Shown here piece after piece: positions 35,691 through 44,767 of a stretch of 64,000 nucleotides of DNA. Under the pieces are notes generated by a model. The model made no database searches and was not told where the DNA came from. It saw only the letters and a program-made list of their open reading frames with translations. The stretch is from positions 55,332-119,331 of the forward strand of contig CAYSOF010000023.1 in the NCBI GenBank assembly GCA_964432595.1, given 5' to 3'. This stretch comes from DASYLJ01 sp964432595 (lineage in GTDB: Bacteria > Desulfobacterota > Binatia > DP-6). A program made the translations under genes and the position numbers. Within the stretch, counting starts at the first letter, position 1; every line of letters begins with the position of its first letter.

Positions 35691-37409
35691 ATGTCCGTTT
35701 CGTCGGAGAAGCCCGGTCACTTGGAGACCGGAGCCGAAGAGGATTTTGCCGCCCTCTTCGAGCAGAGCCTGAAGAGCCCGAAGGCCGGCGAAGTCGTCGC
35801 CGGACGCGTCGTGCACATCGGGCGAGACCACGTGACGGTCGACATCGGCTACAAGTGCGAGGGCACGGTTCCGATCCAGGAGTTCACGACGCGCGACGGT
35901 GAGCTCACCGTCAACGAGGGCGACACGGTCGACGTGTACTTCGAGTCGAGCGACACCGACTCCGGCGGCATCCACCTCTCGCGGCAGAAGGCGCTGCAGT
36001 TCGTCGTGTGGCGCGACATCGAGAAGGCGTTCGAGCGCGAGGGCGCGGTCGAAGGCGCGATCGTCGGCAAGGTGAAGGGCGGTTTGAAGGTCGACATCGG
36101 CGTTCCCGCATTCCTGCCCGGCTCGCACGCCGACCTCCGTCCGGCGCGCAACCTCGATCGCTACATCGGCCAGCGCGGCCGCTTCGCGATCCTCAAGTTC
36201 AACCGCTCGCGGGGCAACGTCGTCGTCTCGCGTCGTGCGGTCCTCGAGCGCGAGCGCACGCAGCTCAAGGAAGAGACGCTCAAGGTTCTCGAAGAGGGCG
36301 TCATCCTCGAGGGCGTGGTCAAGAACATCACCGACTACGGCGCGTTCGTGGATCTCGGCGGCATCGACGGCCTGCTGCACGTGACCGACATGTCGTGGGC
36401 GCGCGTCGGGCATCCGTCCGAGGTCGTCAACGTCGGCGATCGCGTGAAGGTGGTCGTGCTCAAGTACGACCCGGAGCGCGAGCGCGTGTCGCTCGGCATG
36501 AAGCAGATCATGCCCGACCCGTGGTCGACCGTCGGCGAGCGGCTCCCGATCGGCAGCCGCATCCGCGGCAAGGTGCAGAGCATCACCGACTACGGCGCGT
36601 TCGTCGAGCTCGAGCCCGGGCTCGAGGGGCTCGTGCACGTCTCCGAGATGTCGTGGACGAAGCGCGTCACCCATCCCTCGAAGGTGCTCGAGGTCGGACA
36701 GGAGGTCGAGGTCCAGATCCTCGACATCGATCCGGCCAACCGGCGCATCTCGCTGGGCCTCAAGCAGACCGAGCCGAACCCGTGGGAGATGGTCCGCATC
36801 AACCACCCGGTGAACAGCCGGATCAGTGGCAAGGTGAAGAGCATCACCGACTTCGGCCTCTTCGTGGAGCTCGAGGAAGGCATCGACGGCCTCGTGCACG
36901 TCTCCGACCTGCACTGGACCAAGAAGGTCAAGCACCCCTCGGAGTTCTACAAGAAGGGCGACGAGGTCGAGGCGGTCGTGCTCGGCATCGACGTCGACAA
37001 CGAGCGCATTTCGCTCGGCATCAAGCAGCTCAGCGAGGATCCGTGGAGCCAGGTGCCGAAGAAATACGCGCCCGGCACCCGCATCCGCGGCGCCGTCTCG
37101 AGCGTCACCGACTTCGGCGTGTTCGTCGAGATCGAGGAGGGCATCGAGGGCCTGGTGCACGTGTCGCAGCTTTCCACCGAGCGCGTCGACCGTCCGTCGT
37201 CGCTCTACAAGGTGGGTGACGAGCTCGAGGCCGAGGTCACGCAGGTCGACCCGCGCGAGAAGCGCATCGCGCTGTCGGTGAAGGCGCTCCGTCGCAGCGA
37301 GGAGCGCGACGAGGTCGACGCGTACCTGAAGCGCGAGGCCGAGGGCGCGAAGTTCTCGTTCGCCGACATCATGAGCGACGAGCTCGAGCGCGATAAGGGC
37401 AAGGCGTAG
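35691..37409 (+). CDS. rpsA: 30S ribosomal protein S1
   Basis: A 572-residue protein with six consecutive S1 RNA-binding repeats, the last four being very alike (ITDYGAFVDLGGIDGLLHVTD, ITDYGAFVELEPGLEGLVHVS, ITDFGLFVELEEGIDGLVHVS and VTDFGVFVEIEEGIEGLVHVS, each split by charged spacers). It binds mRNA on the small subunit and aids initiation. ATG 35691 has AGAGGGGG at 35673-35680. A TTG just before it would add one Met. Length is normal for full S1. Confidence 0.97.
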   Translation: MSVSSEKPGHLETGAEEDFAALFEQSLKSPKAGEVVAGRVVHIGRDHVTVDIGYKCEGTVPIQEFTTRDGELTVNEGDTVDVYFESSDTDSGGIHLSRQKALQFVVWRDIEKAFEREGAVEGAIVGKVKGGLKVDIGVPAFLPGSHADLRPARNLDRYIGQRGRFAILKFNRSRGNVVVSRRAVLERERTQLKEETLKVLEEGVILEGVVKNITDYGAFVDLGGIDGLLHVTDMSWARVGHPSEVVNVGDRVKVVVLKYDPERERVSLGMKQIMPDPWSTVGERLPIGSRIRGKVQSITDYGAFVELEPGLEGLVHVSEMSWTKRVTHPSKVLEVGQEVEVQILDIDPANRRISLGLKQTEPNPWEMVRINHPVNSRISGKVKSITDFGLFVELEEGIDGLVHVSDLHWTKKVKHPSEFYKKGDEVEAVVLGIDVDNERISLGIKQLSEDPWSQVPKKYAPGTRIRGAVSSVTDFGVFVEIEEGIEGLVHVSQLSTERVDRPSSLYKVGDELEAEVTQVDPREKRIALSVKALRRSEERDEVDAYLKREAEGAKFSFADIMSDELERDKGKA

Positions 37410-37438
37410 CATCAGCGATCCGAGGGGGCGGGCGCGGC

Positions 37439-37750
37439 ATGACCAAGCGCGATCTCATCGACGAAGTCGTGAAGCTCTTCCCCCGGTTCTCTCGGCGTGA
37501 TGCCGAGGTCATGGTGAACGAGGTCTTCGACACCATGACCCAGGCGCTGGTGCGCGGTGAGCGCATCGAGATTCGCGGCTTCGGCAGCTTCGTCGTGAAG
37601 AACCGCCAGGCGCGCGAGGGCCGCAATCCCAAGACGGGGGCGGTCGTTCCCGTGCACGCGAAGCGCGTCCCGTTCTTCAAGGTCGGGAAGGAGCTTCGGC
37701 TCCGCGTCGACGGCAAGCCCTGGACGCCGGACGACGCCGAAATACTCTAG
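37439..37750 (+). CDS. ihfB: HU/IHF family DNA-binding protein (IHF beta-like)
   Basis: A 103-residue histone-like protein. MTKRDLIDEVVKLFPRFSRRDAEVMVNEVF forms the helical base, ERIEIRGFGSFVVKNRQAREGRNPKTG is the beta-arm with the Pro-tip region, and VPFFKVGKELRLRVDG closes it. The RGFGSF and RNPKTG motifs and the position after rpsA point to IHF beta over HU. GAGGGGGCGGG lies just upstream of the ATG. It bends DNA in the nucleoid. Confidence 0.92.
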   Translation: MTKRDLIDEVVKLFPRFSRRDAEVMVNEVFDTMTQALVRGERIEIRGFGSFVVKNRQAREGRNPKTGAVVPVHAKRVPFFKVGKELRLRVDGKPWTPDDAEIL

Positions 37751-37782
37751 CCGACCCGAAGGCTTCGCCTTCGGTCGGGTCA
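37751..37782 (+). terminator. Imperfect stem-loop after the IHF gene
   Basis: GCCTTCGG pairs with CCGAAGGC over a three-base loop and the stem continues with CCGAC/GTCGG-type pairs past a one-base bulge. It begins at the stop codon of the HU/IHF gene. There is no T-run after it, so factor-independent termination is uncertain. Confidence 0.45.
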
Positions 37783-37815
37783 CTAGTGTAGCGGCCGTTT
37801 CCGCCCGACCTGTAT

Positions 37816-37841
37816 GGCGCGGCCGGCGAAGCCGGCGCGCC
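37816..37841. repeat. Second GC-rich hairpin in the gap
   Basis: GGCGCG-G-CCGGC pairs with GCCGG-CGCGCC around GAA, giving a near-perfect 11-12 bp stem. Together with the preceding stem-loop it fills the 182-base gap between ihfB and the AAA+ gene. Both hairpins share a GAA/TTC loop, as in intergenic repeats. Confidence 0.5.
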
Positions 37842-37872
37842 AGGCGTGCCACGCACGTTGAACACGCCTGAG

Positions 37873-37902
37873 TTGTCTGGCGGCGCCTTACGTGTGTAGT
37901 AT
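37873..37902 (+). promoter_or_regulatory. Candidate promoter for the AAA+/VWA genes
   Basis: TTGTCT (37873-37878) and TAGTAT (37897-37902) are 18 bases apart, with an expected start near 37909 and a GGAGG at 37920-37924 before GTG 37933. This is the most ordinary promoter-leader arrangement in the window. Confidence 0.5.
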
Positions 37903-37932
37903 CCGCGCGCGTCAGAAACGGAGGCAGGCCAC

Positions 37933-39339
37933 GTGCGACACTCCGATCCGCCGGGAACGCTCGGCGAGCTGAAAGCGTCCGGGTATCAGGTACGAAGCGT
38001 ACGGGAGGAGATGCGCGGCAATCTGCTGGCGCGCCTCGCGGCGGACGAGCGCATCCTGCCCGGGATCATCGGGTACGACGATTCGGTGATTCCCGAGATC
38101 GAGAACGCGATCCTCGCCGGACATCACATCGTGTTCCTCGGCGAGCGCGGCCAGGGGAAGAGCCGTATCATCCGGAGCCTCGTCGGCTTGCTCGATGCGC
38201 AGGTGCCCGTCGTCGCGGGCTGCCCGATCAACGACGATCCACTGGCGCCGATCTGCGCGGAGTGCCGGCGGCGGATCGCGGCGGAGGGTGACGCCCTCGC
38301 GGTGACGTGGCTCGAGCGCGAGCAGCGCTACGGCGAGAAGCTCGCGACGCCCGACGTCTCGATGGCCGATCTCGTCGGCGAGATCGACCCGGTGAAGGTC
38401 GCCGAAGGTCGCTACCTCGCCGACGAGGAGACGATCCACTACGGCCTGATCCCGCGGACCCACCGGGGCATCTTCGCCATCAACGAGCTGCCGGATCTCA
38501 CCGAGAAGGTGCAGGTCGGATTGTTCAACCTGATGGAGGAGAAGGACGTCCAGATCAAAGGCTACAAGATCCGGCTGCCGCTCGACGTGGTGATCGTGGC
38601 CAGCGCCAACCCCGAGGACTACACGAGCCGCGGGCGCATCATCACGCCGCTGAAGGACCGCTTCGACGTTCAGATCCGCACGCACTACCCGAAGGCCGTC
38701 GAGGACGAGATCGCCATCATCGAGCAGGAAGTGCCCGTGCTCGACCGCGCCGGGCGCGAGCTGCGCGTGCCGACGTTCATGAAGGAGCTCGTCGCGCAGA
38801 TCACGTTCGAGGCGCGCGCGTCGAACGAGATCAACCAGGCCTCCGGGGTCAGTGTGCGCGTCAGCATCAACAACTACGAGACGCTCGTCTCGAACGCCGA
38901 GAAGCGGGCCGTTCGGACCGGCGAGCGCGAGATCGTGCCGCGTCTGACCGACCTCCACGCGGTGTTGGCGTCGACGACCGGCAAGATCGAGCTCGAGTAC
39001 GGCGGCGAGGACAAGAAGGAAGAGGATCTCGTCGACCGGCTGATCGGTCGCGCCGTGCTCAAGATCTGGGACCAGTACCTCAAGGTCGAGAACGTCGCCG
39101 CCGTCGTCGCGCACTTCGAGGCCGGCTGGGGCGTCGAGGTGTCGGACGTCATGAAGGCCGAGGAGTACCGCGAAGGCGTGCAGAAGATTCCGGGCCTGCT
39201 CGACGCGGTGACGCTGCTCGGGCCGTTCGAGAGCCCGGGGCTCATGGCGTCGGCCATCGAGTTCGTACTCGAGGGGCTGCATCTTCACCAGAAGCTCAAC
39301 AAGGAGCGCGCCGGCGGACGCTGGACCTATCGGGTCTGA
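37933..39339 (+). CDS. ChlI/MoxR-like AAA+ ATPase
   Basis: A 468-residue AAA+ protein. GERGQGKSRIIRSL (about 71-84) is Walker A in the form seen in Mg-chelatase I subunits. An insert with CPINDDPLAPICAECRRR could bind metal (three Cys). IFAINELPDLTEKVQVGLFNLMEEKDVQI is Walker B with the sensor helix, and VASANPEDYTSRGRIITPLKDRF holds the sensor Asn and Arg finger. The next gene encodes a VWA protein, the usual partner of such ATPases. No chlorophyll or cobalamin genes are near, so a chaperone-like role on an unknown target is more likely than metal chelation. Confidence 0.82.
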   Translation: MRHSDPPGTLGELKASGYQVRSVREEMRGNLLARLAADERILPGIIGYDDSVIPEIENAILAGHHIVFLGERGQGKSRIIRSLVGLLDAQVPVVAGCPINDDPLAPICAECRRRIAAEGDALAVTWLEREQRYGEKLATPDVSMADLVGEIDPVKVAEGRYLADEETIHYGLIPRTHRGIFAINELPDLTEKVQVGLFNLMEEKDVQIKGYKIRLPLDVVIVASANPEDYTSRGRIITPLKDRFDVQIRTHYPKAVEDEIAIIEQEVPVLDRAGRELRVPTFMKELVAQITFEARASNEINQASGVSVRVSINNYETLVSNAEKRAVRTGEREIVPRLTDLHAVLASTTGKIELEYGGEDKKEEDLVDRLIGRAVLKIWDQYLKVENVAAVVAHFEAGWGVEVSDVMKAEEYREGVQKIPGLLDAVTLLGPFESPGLMASAIEFVLEGLHLHQKLNKERAGGRWTYRV

Positions 39340-39369
39340 CGCCGGAGCCGAGGGACGGAACGGGACGCC

Positions 39370-40959
39370 GTGCAGGTCCTGCGCTACACCGCCTGGGACG
39401 GAACGCAGACCATCCGCCTCACCGCGGAGCAGGTCTTCGACAAGCTCTCCGAGTACCTGTCGTTCACCGACGACGTGCAGCAGGCCCTCGACTGGCTGCT
39501 GCACCAGGGACTCGAGTGGGAGGGCATCCGCGTCCAGGGCCTCGACGACTTCCTGGAACAGCTGCGCGAGGCGATGCGGGCCCGCTACCGCGACGTCAAC
39601 ATGCGGCAGGCGCTCGCGGGCCCGCGGACGAAGCTCGAGGAGCTGCTCGACCTGGAGCGCGAGGCGCTCGACGGGCTCGACGACCAGGCGAAGGCGGCGA
39701 AGAAGCGCGAAAAGCTGGACACGCTGCCGCCGCGTCTGGCCGACGCGATCCAGCAGCTCGAGGACTACGAGTTCGAGGACGACGACGCGCGCAACGCGTA
39801 CGAGTCGCTCAAGGACGAGCTCGAGAACATCCGCGACCTGGAAGACTTCCAGCGCCGCTACGGCGACCTGTTCCACGGGCCGGAGTCACTCGACTACGAC
39901 GAGGCGCTCGAGCTGATGCGCGAGATGGAGCGCTGGAAACAGCTCGAGGAGCAGCTGCTGGCCGGCGATCTCGAAGGTGTCGATCTCGAGCGCCTGAGCG
40001 CGCTGCTCGGCCCCGAGGCGCTGCGCAGCTTCCAGCTGCTGAAGAACATCATGATGGTGCTGGCGAACGCCGGCTACGTCACCCAGCGCGAAGGACGCGC
40101 GCAGCTGTCGCCGAAGGGCGTCCGCAAGATCGGCCAGCTCGCGCTGCGCGACATCTACCAGGGCCTCCTGCGCGACCGGCCGGGCGGCCACGCGACGGAC
40201 CACCGCGGCACGACGCTGCTCCGTCCCGAGGAGACGCGCCCGTACCGTCATGGCGATCCGCTCGAGCTGCACCTCGTCGCCACGCTGAAGAAGGCGCTTG
40301 CGCGACGCCCCGGCACGCCGCTCGCGATGGAGCCCGGTGACTTCGAGGTGTACGCCGCCGACACGACGACGACCAGCTCGACCGTCCTGCTGCTCGACAT
40401 GAGCTGGTCGATGTCGTGGGAGGGCCGCTTCGCCGCCGCCAAGAAGGTGGCGATGGCGATGGAGAGCCTGGTGCGCGCGAAGTATCCGCGCGACTACTTC
40501 GCGATCGTCGGATTCTTCACCCGCGCCGTCGAGCTCAAGCTGCGCGACCTGCCGGAAGCCAGCTGGAACATGGGCGACCCGTTCACGAACCTGCAGGACG
40601 GGCTGCGGCTCGCGTCGGAGCTGCTCTCGCGGCATCCGAGCAACAACCAGCACATCATCATCATCACCGACGGCCAGCCCACGGCCTACTTCCAGCGTGG
40701 CCGGCTGTTCTGCGAGTGGCCGCTGTCGTTCGGCGGGATCAGCATGCGCGCCGCGCAGGAGACGCTGCGCGAGGTCGAGCGCGTCACCCGGCGCGGCATC
40801 ACGATCAACACGTTCATGCTCGACGACAGCCCGAGCCTGCGCGCATTCGTCGAGCGCATGACGCGCATCAACAAGGGGCGCGCGCTCTACACGCGGCCGG
40901 ATCGGCTCGGGCAGTACCTGCTGGTCGATTACCTGACGAAGAAGCGCAAGCGCGTGTGA
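39370..40959 (+). CDS. VWA-domain protein paired with the AAA+ ATPase
   Basis: A 529-residue protein. The first ~330 residues are charged and helical, with Glu/Lys-rich segments between 70 and 200 that look like coiled coil. The C-terminal VWA domain has LLLDMSWSMSWEGRF (about 342-356), a clear DxSxS MIDAS metal site, and IIIITDGQPTAYF. No signal peptide or membrane segment is visible, so both partners are cytoplasmic. GTG 39370 lies 30 bases after the ATPase stop. The function of the pair is unknown. Confidence 0.82.
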   Translation: MQVLRYTAWDGTQTIRLTAEQVFDKLSEYLSFTDDVQQALDWLLHQGLEWEGIRVQGLDDFLEQLREAMRARYRDVNMRQALAGPRTKLEELLDLEREALDGLDDQAKAAKKREKLDTLPPRLADAIQQLEDYEFEDDDARNAYESLKDELENIRDLEDFQRRYGDLFHGPESLDYDEALELMREMERWKQLEEQLLAGDLEGVDLERLSALLGPEALRSFQLLKNIMMVLANAGYVTQREGRAQLSPKGVRKIGQLALRDIYQGLLRDRPGGHATDHRGTTLLRPEETRPYRHGDPLELHLVATLKKALARRPGTPLAMEPGDFEVYAADTTTTSSTVLLLDMSWSMSWEGRFAAAKKVAMAMESLVRAKYPRDYFAIVGFFTRAVELKLRDLPEASWNMGDPFTNLQDGLRLASELLSRHPSNNQHIIIITDGQPTAYFQRGRLFCEWPLSFGGISMRAAQETLREVERVTRRGITINTFMLDDSPSLRAFVERMTRINKGRALYTRPDRLGQYLLVDYLTKKRKRV

Positions 40960-43463
40960 GAGGCGCGCTCCTCCAGCAGTACCTTCGTGCGAAGGCGCAG
41001 CACCAGACCGCGATCCTCCTCTTCCGGCTGGGCGACTTCTACGAGATGTTCTTCGACGACGCGAAAGTCGCGTCGTCGGTCCTCGACCTGACGCTCACCG
41101 CGCGGAACCGCGGCGAGCCGGACGAGACGCCGCTCTGCGGGTTCCCGGCGCATGCGTCGCAGCCCTACGTCGCGCGGCTCCTCGCGGCCGGACACGCCGT
41201 CGCGATCTGCGAGCAGATCGAGACCAAGGGCAAGGGCATCATGGACCGCGAAGTCGTCCGCGTCGTCACGCCGGGAACGATCCTCGAAGAGGAGAGCCTC
41301 GATCCGAGCGCGCCGAGCCTCCTGGTCGCGCTCGTCGGAAGCGACGAGCGCTTCGGGCTCGCGGCCATCGACTTCGCGACGGGCGTGTTCCGCGCCGCCG
41401 AGGTCGACGGCTGGCCGGCGGCACGCGAGGAGCTGGAGCGTCTGGCGCCGCGGGAGCTGCTGCTCGGTACGGAGCTGCCGGAGCACGTCGTCGCCGCCTG
41501 CGGCCCGCCCCGCCCGTGGGCGCGGGCGCCGCTGCCGGAGCCGGCGGTGCTCGACGTCGCGCTGCCCGCGCTGGCGGCCCGCGCCGCTGGTGGGGCGCTC
41601 GCCTACGTGGACGCGGTCTACCGGCGCCGGCCGGCGCACCTGCGTGCGCCGGAAGCCTACGCGCCGGCCGGCTTCCTCGGGCTCGACGCGTCGACGCGTC
41701 GGAACCTCGAGCTGCTGCAGACGCTCGGTGGCGAGCGGCGCGGGTCGCTGCTCTGGGTGCTCGACGAGACCGGTACGCCGATGGGGCAGCGCCGGCTGCG
41801 GGAATGGATCCTGTACCCTCTGCTCGACGCGGCGCGGATCGGCGGCCGCCTCGACGCGGTGGAGGTCCTGGTCGAGGCCGTCGACGTGCGCGCCCGCCTG
41901 CGGGAGGCGCTGGCGGGGATCGGCGACCTCGAGCGCCTGGCGGGACGCGTCGGGGCGCGGTCGGCCGGGCCCCGCGACCTGGGGCAGCTCGCAGCGGCGC
42001 TCGACCGCGTCGCCGCCGTCCGCACGGCGCTGGCCGACGTCCGGTCCGAGCTGCTGGCGACGCTCGCCGCCGCGCTCGATCCGCTGCCGGACGTCGCGGG
42101 CGAGATCACGTCGACGCTGGTCGACGCGCCGCCGCCGCACACGCGGCTGCCGGGCTTCATCCGCCCCGGGCGCGATCCGGAGGTGGACGCGCTCCGCGGC
42201 AGCGCGCACGACGGCAAGGGGTGGCTCGCCCGCTTCGAGACCACCGAGCGCGAGCGCACCGGCATCGCGTCGCTGAAGGTCCGCTACAACAAGGTGTTCG
42301 GCTACTACGTCGAGGTGACGAAGCCGAACCTGCCGCAGGTGCCGCCCGACTACGAGCGCAAGCAGACGCTCGTCAACGCGGAGCGCTTCGTCACGCCGGA
42401 GCTGAAGGAGCACGAGACGCGCGTGCTCGGCGCCGAGGAGCGGCTGCGTACGCTCGAGCAGCATCTGTTCGCGGGGCTGCTCGACGTCGTGGCGGCCCGA
42501 CATCCGACCCTCGCGCGCACGGCGGATGCGCTCGCCGGGCTCGACGCGCTCGCCGGCCTCGCCGAGGTGGCGCATCGCCGCGGCTGGGTGCGACCGCGCA
42601 TCACGCGCCTCGCGGGGCTCGCGATCCGGGGGGGACGACATCCCGTCGTGGAGGCGGTGGCCCACGAGCCGTTCGTCCCGAACGACACGACGCTCGACGC
42701 CGACGGCGCGCAGCTCGTGATCCTCACGGGGCCGAACATGGGCGGCAAGTCGACGTACCTCCGCCAGGTCGCGCTGATCGCACTCCTCGCGCAGATGGGA
42801 AGCTTCGTGCCGGCGACCGAAGCGGAGATCGGCCTCACCGACCGCGTCTTCACCCGCGTCGGGGCCAGCGACAACCTCGTCGCCGGCGAGTCGACGTTCA
42901 TGGTGGAGATGCGCGAGACGGCGCACATCCTGGCCAATCTCACCGATCGGAGCCTGGTGATCCTGGACGAGATCGGCCGCGGCACGAGTACGTTCGACGG
43001 CATCTCGATCGCGTGGGCCGTCGCCGAGCACCTGCACGAGGCGCCGGAGCGGCCGCGCACGCTGTTCGCGACGCACTACCACGAGCTGACCGGGCTCGCG
43101 GCGGAGCGCCCGCGCGTCCGCAACTGCTCGGTGGCGGTCGCGGAGTGGAAGGGCTCGATCGTGTTCCTGCGGCAGGTCGTCCCGGGGCCCGCACCGCGCA
43201 GCTACGGCGTGGAGGTGGCGGCGCTCGCGGGCGTGCCGGCCGGCGTCGTCGAGCGGGCGCGCGAGCTACTCCGCCGGCTCGAGGGCGGGGAGGGGCCGGT
43301 GGCCCCGCGCCCCGCGCCGCAGACCGAGCAGCTGTCGCTCTTCACGCCGCCCGACGCCCAGCTGCGGCGCGAGCTGGCGGCGCTGGATACGGACCGGCTG
43401 ACGCCGCTCGACGCGCTCGCGGCGCTCGCGCGGCTGGTCGAACGGGCGCGCAGCGGACCTTGA
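40956..43463 (+). CDS. mutS: DNA mismatch repair protein MutS
   Basis: An 835-residue MutS. The mismatch-binding domain has LFRLGDFYEMFFDDA (about 22-36) with the Phe-x-Glu pair. The ATPase domain has GPNMGGKSTYLRQVALIALL (near 592-611), DNLVAGESTFMVEM, VILDEIGRGTSTFDGISIAWA and ATHYHEL. The C-terminal tail is short. GTG 40956 overlaps the VWA stop; this makes the N-terminus slightly shorter than in E. coli. It works with the MutL encoded at 27801. Confidence 0.96.
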   Translation: MRGALLQQYLRAKAQHQTAILLFRLGDFYEMFFDDAKVASSVLDLTLTARNRGEPDETPLCGFPAHASQPYVARLLAAGHAVAICEQIETKGKGIMDREVVRVVTPGTILEEESLDPSAPSLLVALVGSDERFGLAAIDFATGVFRAAEVDGWPAAREELERLAPRELLLGTELPEHVVAACGPPRPWARAPLPEPAVLDVALPALAARAAGGALAYVDAVYRRRPAHLRAPEAYAPAGFLGLDASTRRNLELLQTLGGERRGSLLWVLDETGTPMGQRRLREWILYPLLDAARIGGRLDAVEVLVEAVDVRARLREALAGIGDLERLAGRVGARSAGPRDLGQLAAALDRVAAVRTALADVRSELLATLAAALDPLPDVAGEITSTLVDAPPPHTRLPGFIRPGRDPEVDALRGSAHDGKGWLARFETTERERTGIASLKVRYNKVFGYYVEVTKPNLPQVPPDYERKQTLVNAERFVTPELKEHETRVLGAEERLRTLEQHLFAGLLDVVAARHPTLARTADALAGLDALAGLAEVAHRRGWVRPRITRLAGLAIRGGRHPVVEAVAHEPFVPNDTTLDADGAQLVILTGPNMGGKSTYLRQVALIALLAQMGSFVPATEAEIGLTDRVFTRVGASDNLVAGESTFMVEMRETAHILANLTDRSLVILDEIGRGTSTFDGISIAWAVAEHLHEAPERPRTLFATHYHELTGLAAERPRVRNCSVAVAEWKGSIVFLRQVVPGPAPRSYGVEVAALAGVPAGVVERARELLRRLEGGEGPVAPRPAPQTEQLSLFTPPDAQLRRELAALDTDRLTPLDALAALARLVERARSGP

Positions 43464-43467
43464 TTCC

Positions 43468-44685
43468 ATGGGGTCGCTTGCCTATCCTCCGCGCGTCGTG
43501 GGGTGGAGGAGTGGCTGGCTGGCCCGGGTCTGGGTGAGCGTCGCCGTGGTCGTCGCGGTCGTCGCGACCGGCGCCGCCAGCGACCTGCGCGGCATCAGCG
43601 TGCGGCCCGCGCCCGACGGCCAGACCATGGTGCTCGAGCTGTCGCAGCCCGCCGAAGCGCGCGTCTCGGTCGTGCGTGGTCGCGGCGATGCGCTTGCGCG
43701 GCTGTACGTCGACCTGCCGGCCGGGAGCCGCCTGGCGCCGGGCGTCGGCCGTCACGTGACCAGCGACGGGCCCGTGCGCGCGGCGCGCGTCGGGCAGGGC
43801 GACGACGGCAATCTGCGAATCGTCGTCGAGCTCGAGGGTGCGCAGGCCTACCGTGTCCGCCGCGAGCGGCAGGGCCGTGTGGTCGCGTTGACCGTGACGC
43901 GGGCGGCGACGGAGCCGGCCGAGACGCCGGCCACCGCCGCCAAGGTAGCACCCGAGCCGGCGGCGCCCGTTGCCGCGAAGCGCAAGAACGTCCCCCGACC
44001 GAAGATCGTGCTCGATCCCGGGCACGGCGGCGACGATCCCGGCGCGACGGGCTTCGTCGTCGAGAAGGAGGTCACGCTCGACATCTCGCTGCGGCTCGCG
44101 GCGATGCTGCGCGAGCGGCTGGGCGCGCAGGTCGTGCTGACCCGCGGCGACGACGCGACGCTGACGCTGCCGTCGCGCACCGCGCTCGCGAACACCGAAG
44201 GCGCCGACCTGTTCGTCTCGATTCACGCGAACGCCAACGAGACCGGCCGCCTGTCCGGCATCGAGACCTACTATCTCGACAACACCGTCGACCAGGCGAC
44301 GCTGCGCCTCGCGTCGATGGAGAACGGGCTCGACATGCTGAAGCCCGCCGAGGGCGGCAGCGACCTGCGCTACATCCTGAGCGACCTGTTGCAGGGCGGG
44401 AAGATGGAGGAATCCGCGCTCCTCGCGCAGGCGATCCAGAACGGCGTCGTGCGCAACCTCCGCACGAAGTGGACCGAGGTGATCGATCTCGGGGTGAAGC
44501 GCGGCCCGTTCTACGTCCTGGTCGGCGCGTACATGCCGTGCGTGCTCGTCGAGACGTCGTTCCTGTCGCACCCGGTGGAGGGCCGGCGGATGGCCGACCC
44601 GGAATACCGCGCGGCGGTCGCGGAAGGCGTCTACCACGGGATCGCGAAGTTCCTGGCCTCCGGCGTCGGGGCCAAAACCCTCTGA
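43468..44685 (+). CDS. amiC: N-acetylmuramoyl-L-alanine amidase with AMIN domain
   Basis: A 405-residue periplasmic amidase. A hydrophobic segment at ~20-38 ending TGAAS looks like a signal peptide. An AMIN domain (~40-150) for envelope targeting and an Ala/Pro-rich linker precede the Amidase_3 domain: DPGHGGDDPGATG (zinc His), VVEKEVTLD (zinc Glu), SIHANANE (zinc His) and VLVETSFLSHP (catalytic Glu). It splits septal peptidoglycan during cell separation. A regulatory helix like that of E. coli AmiC may lie around GGSDLRYILSDLLQGGKMEES. Confidence 0.92.
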   Translation: MGSLAYPPRVVGWRSGWLARVWVSVAVVVAVVATGAASDLRGISVRPAPDGQTMVLELSQPAEARVSVVRGRGDALARLYVDLPAGSRLAPGVGRHVTSDGPVRAARVGQGDDGNLRIVVELEGAQAYRVRRERQGRVVALTVTRAATEPAETPATAAKVAPEPAAPVAAKRKNVPRPKIVLDPGHGGDDPGATGFVVEKEVTLDISLRLAAMLRERLGAQVVLTRGDDATLTLPSRTALANTEGADLFVSIHANANETGRLSGIETYYLDNTVDQATLRLASMENGLDMLKPAEGGSDLRYILSDLLQGGKMEESALLAQAIQNGVVRNLRTKWTEVIDLGVKRGPFYVLVGAYMPCVLVETSFLSHPVEGRRMADPEYRAAVAEGVYHGIAKFLASGVGAKTL

Positions 44686-44767
44686 CCGTCGTGCTGGAGC
44701 CCGGCCATCCCACGGGCTATTGTCGGTCGGTGCCGCGGCCGGTGTCGACCCGACGGCGCCGTCGCCG

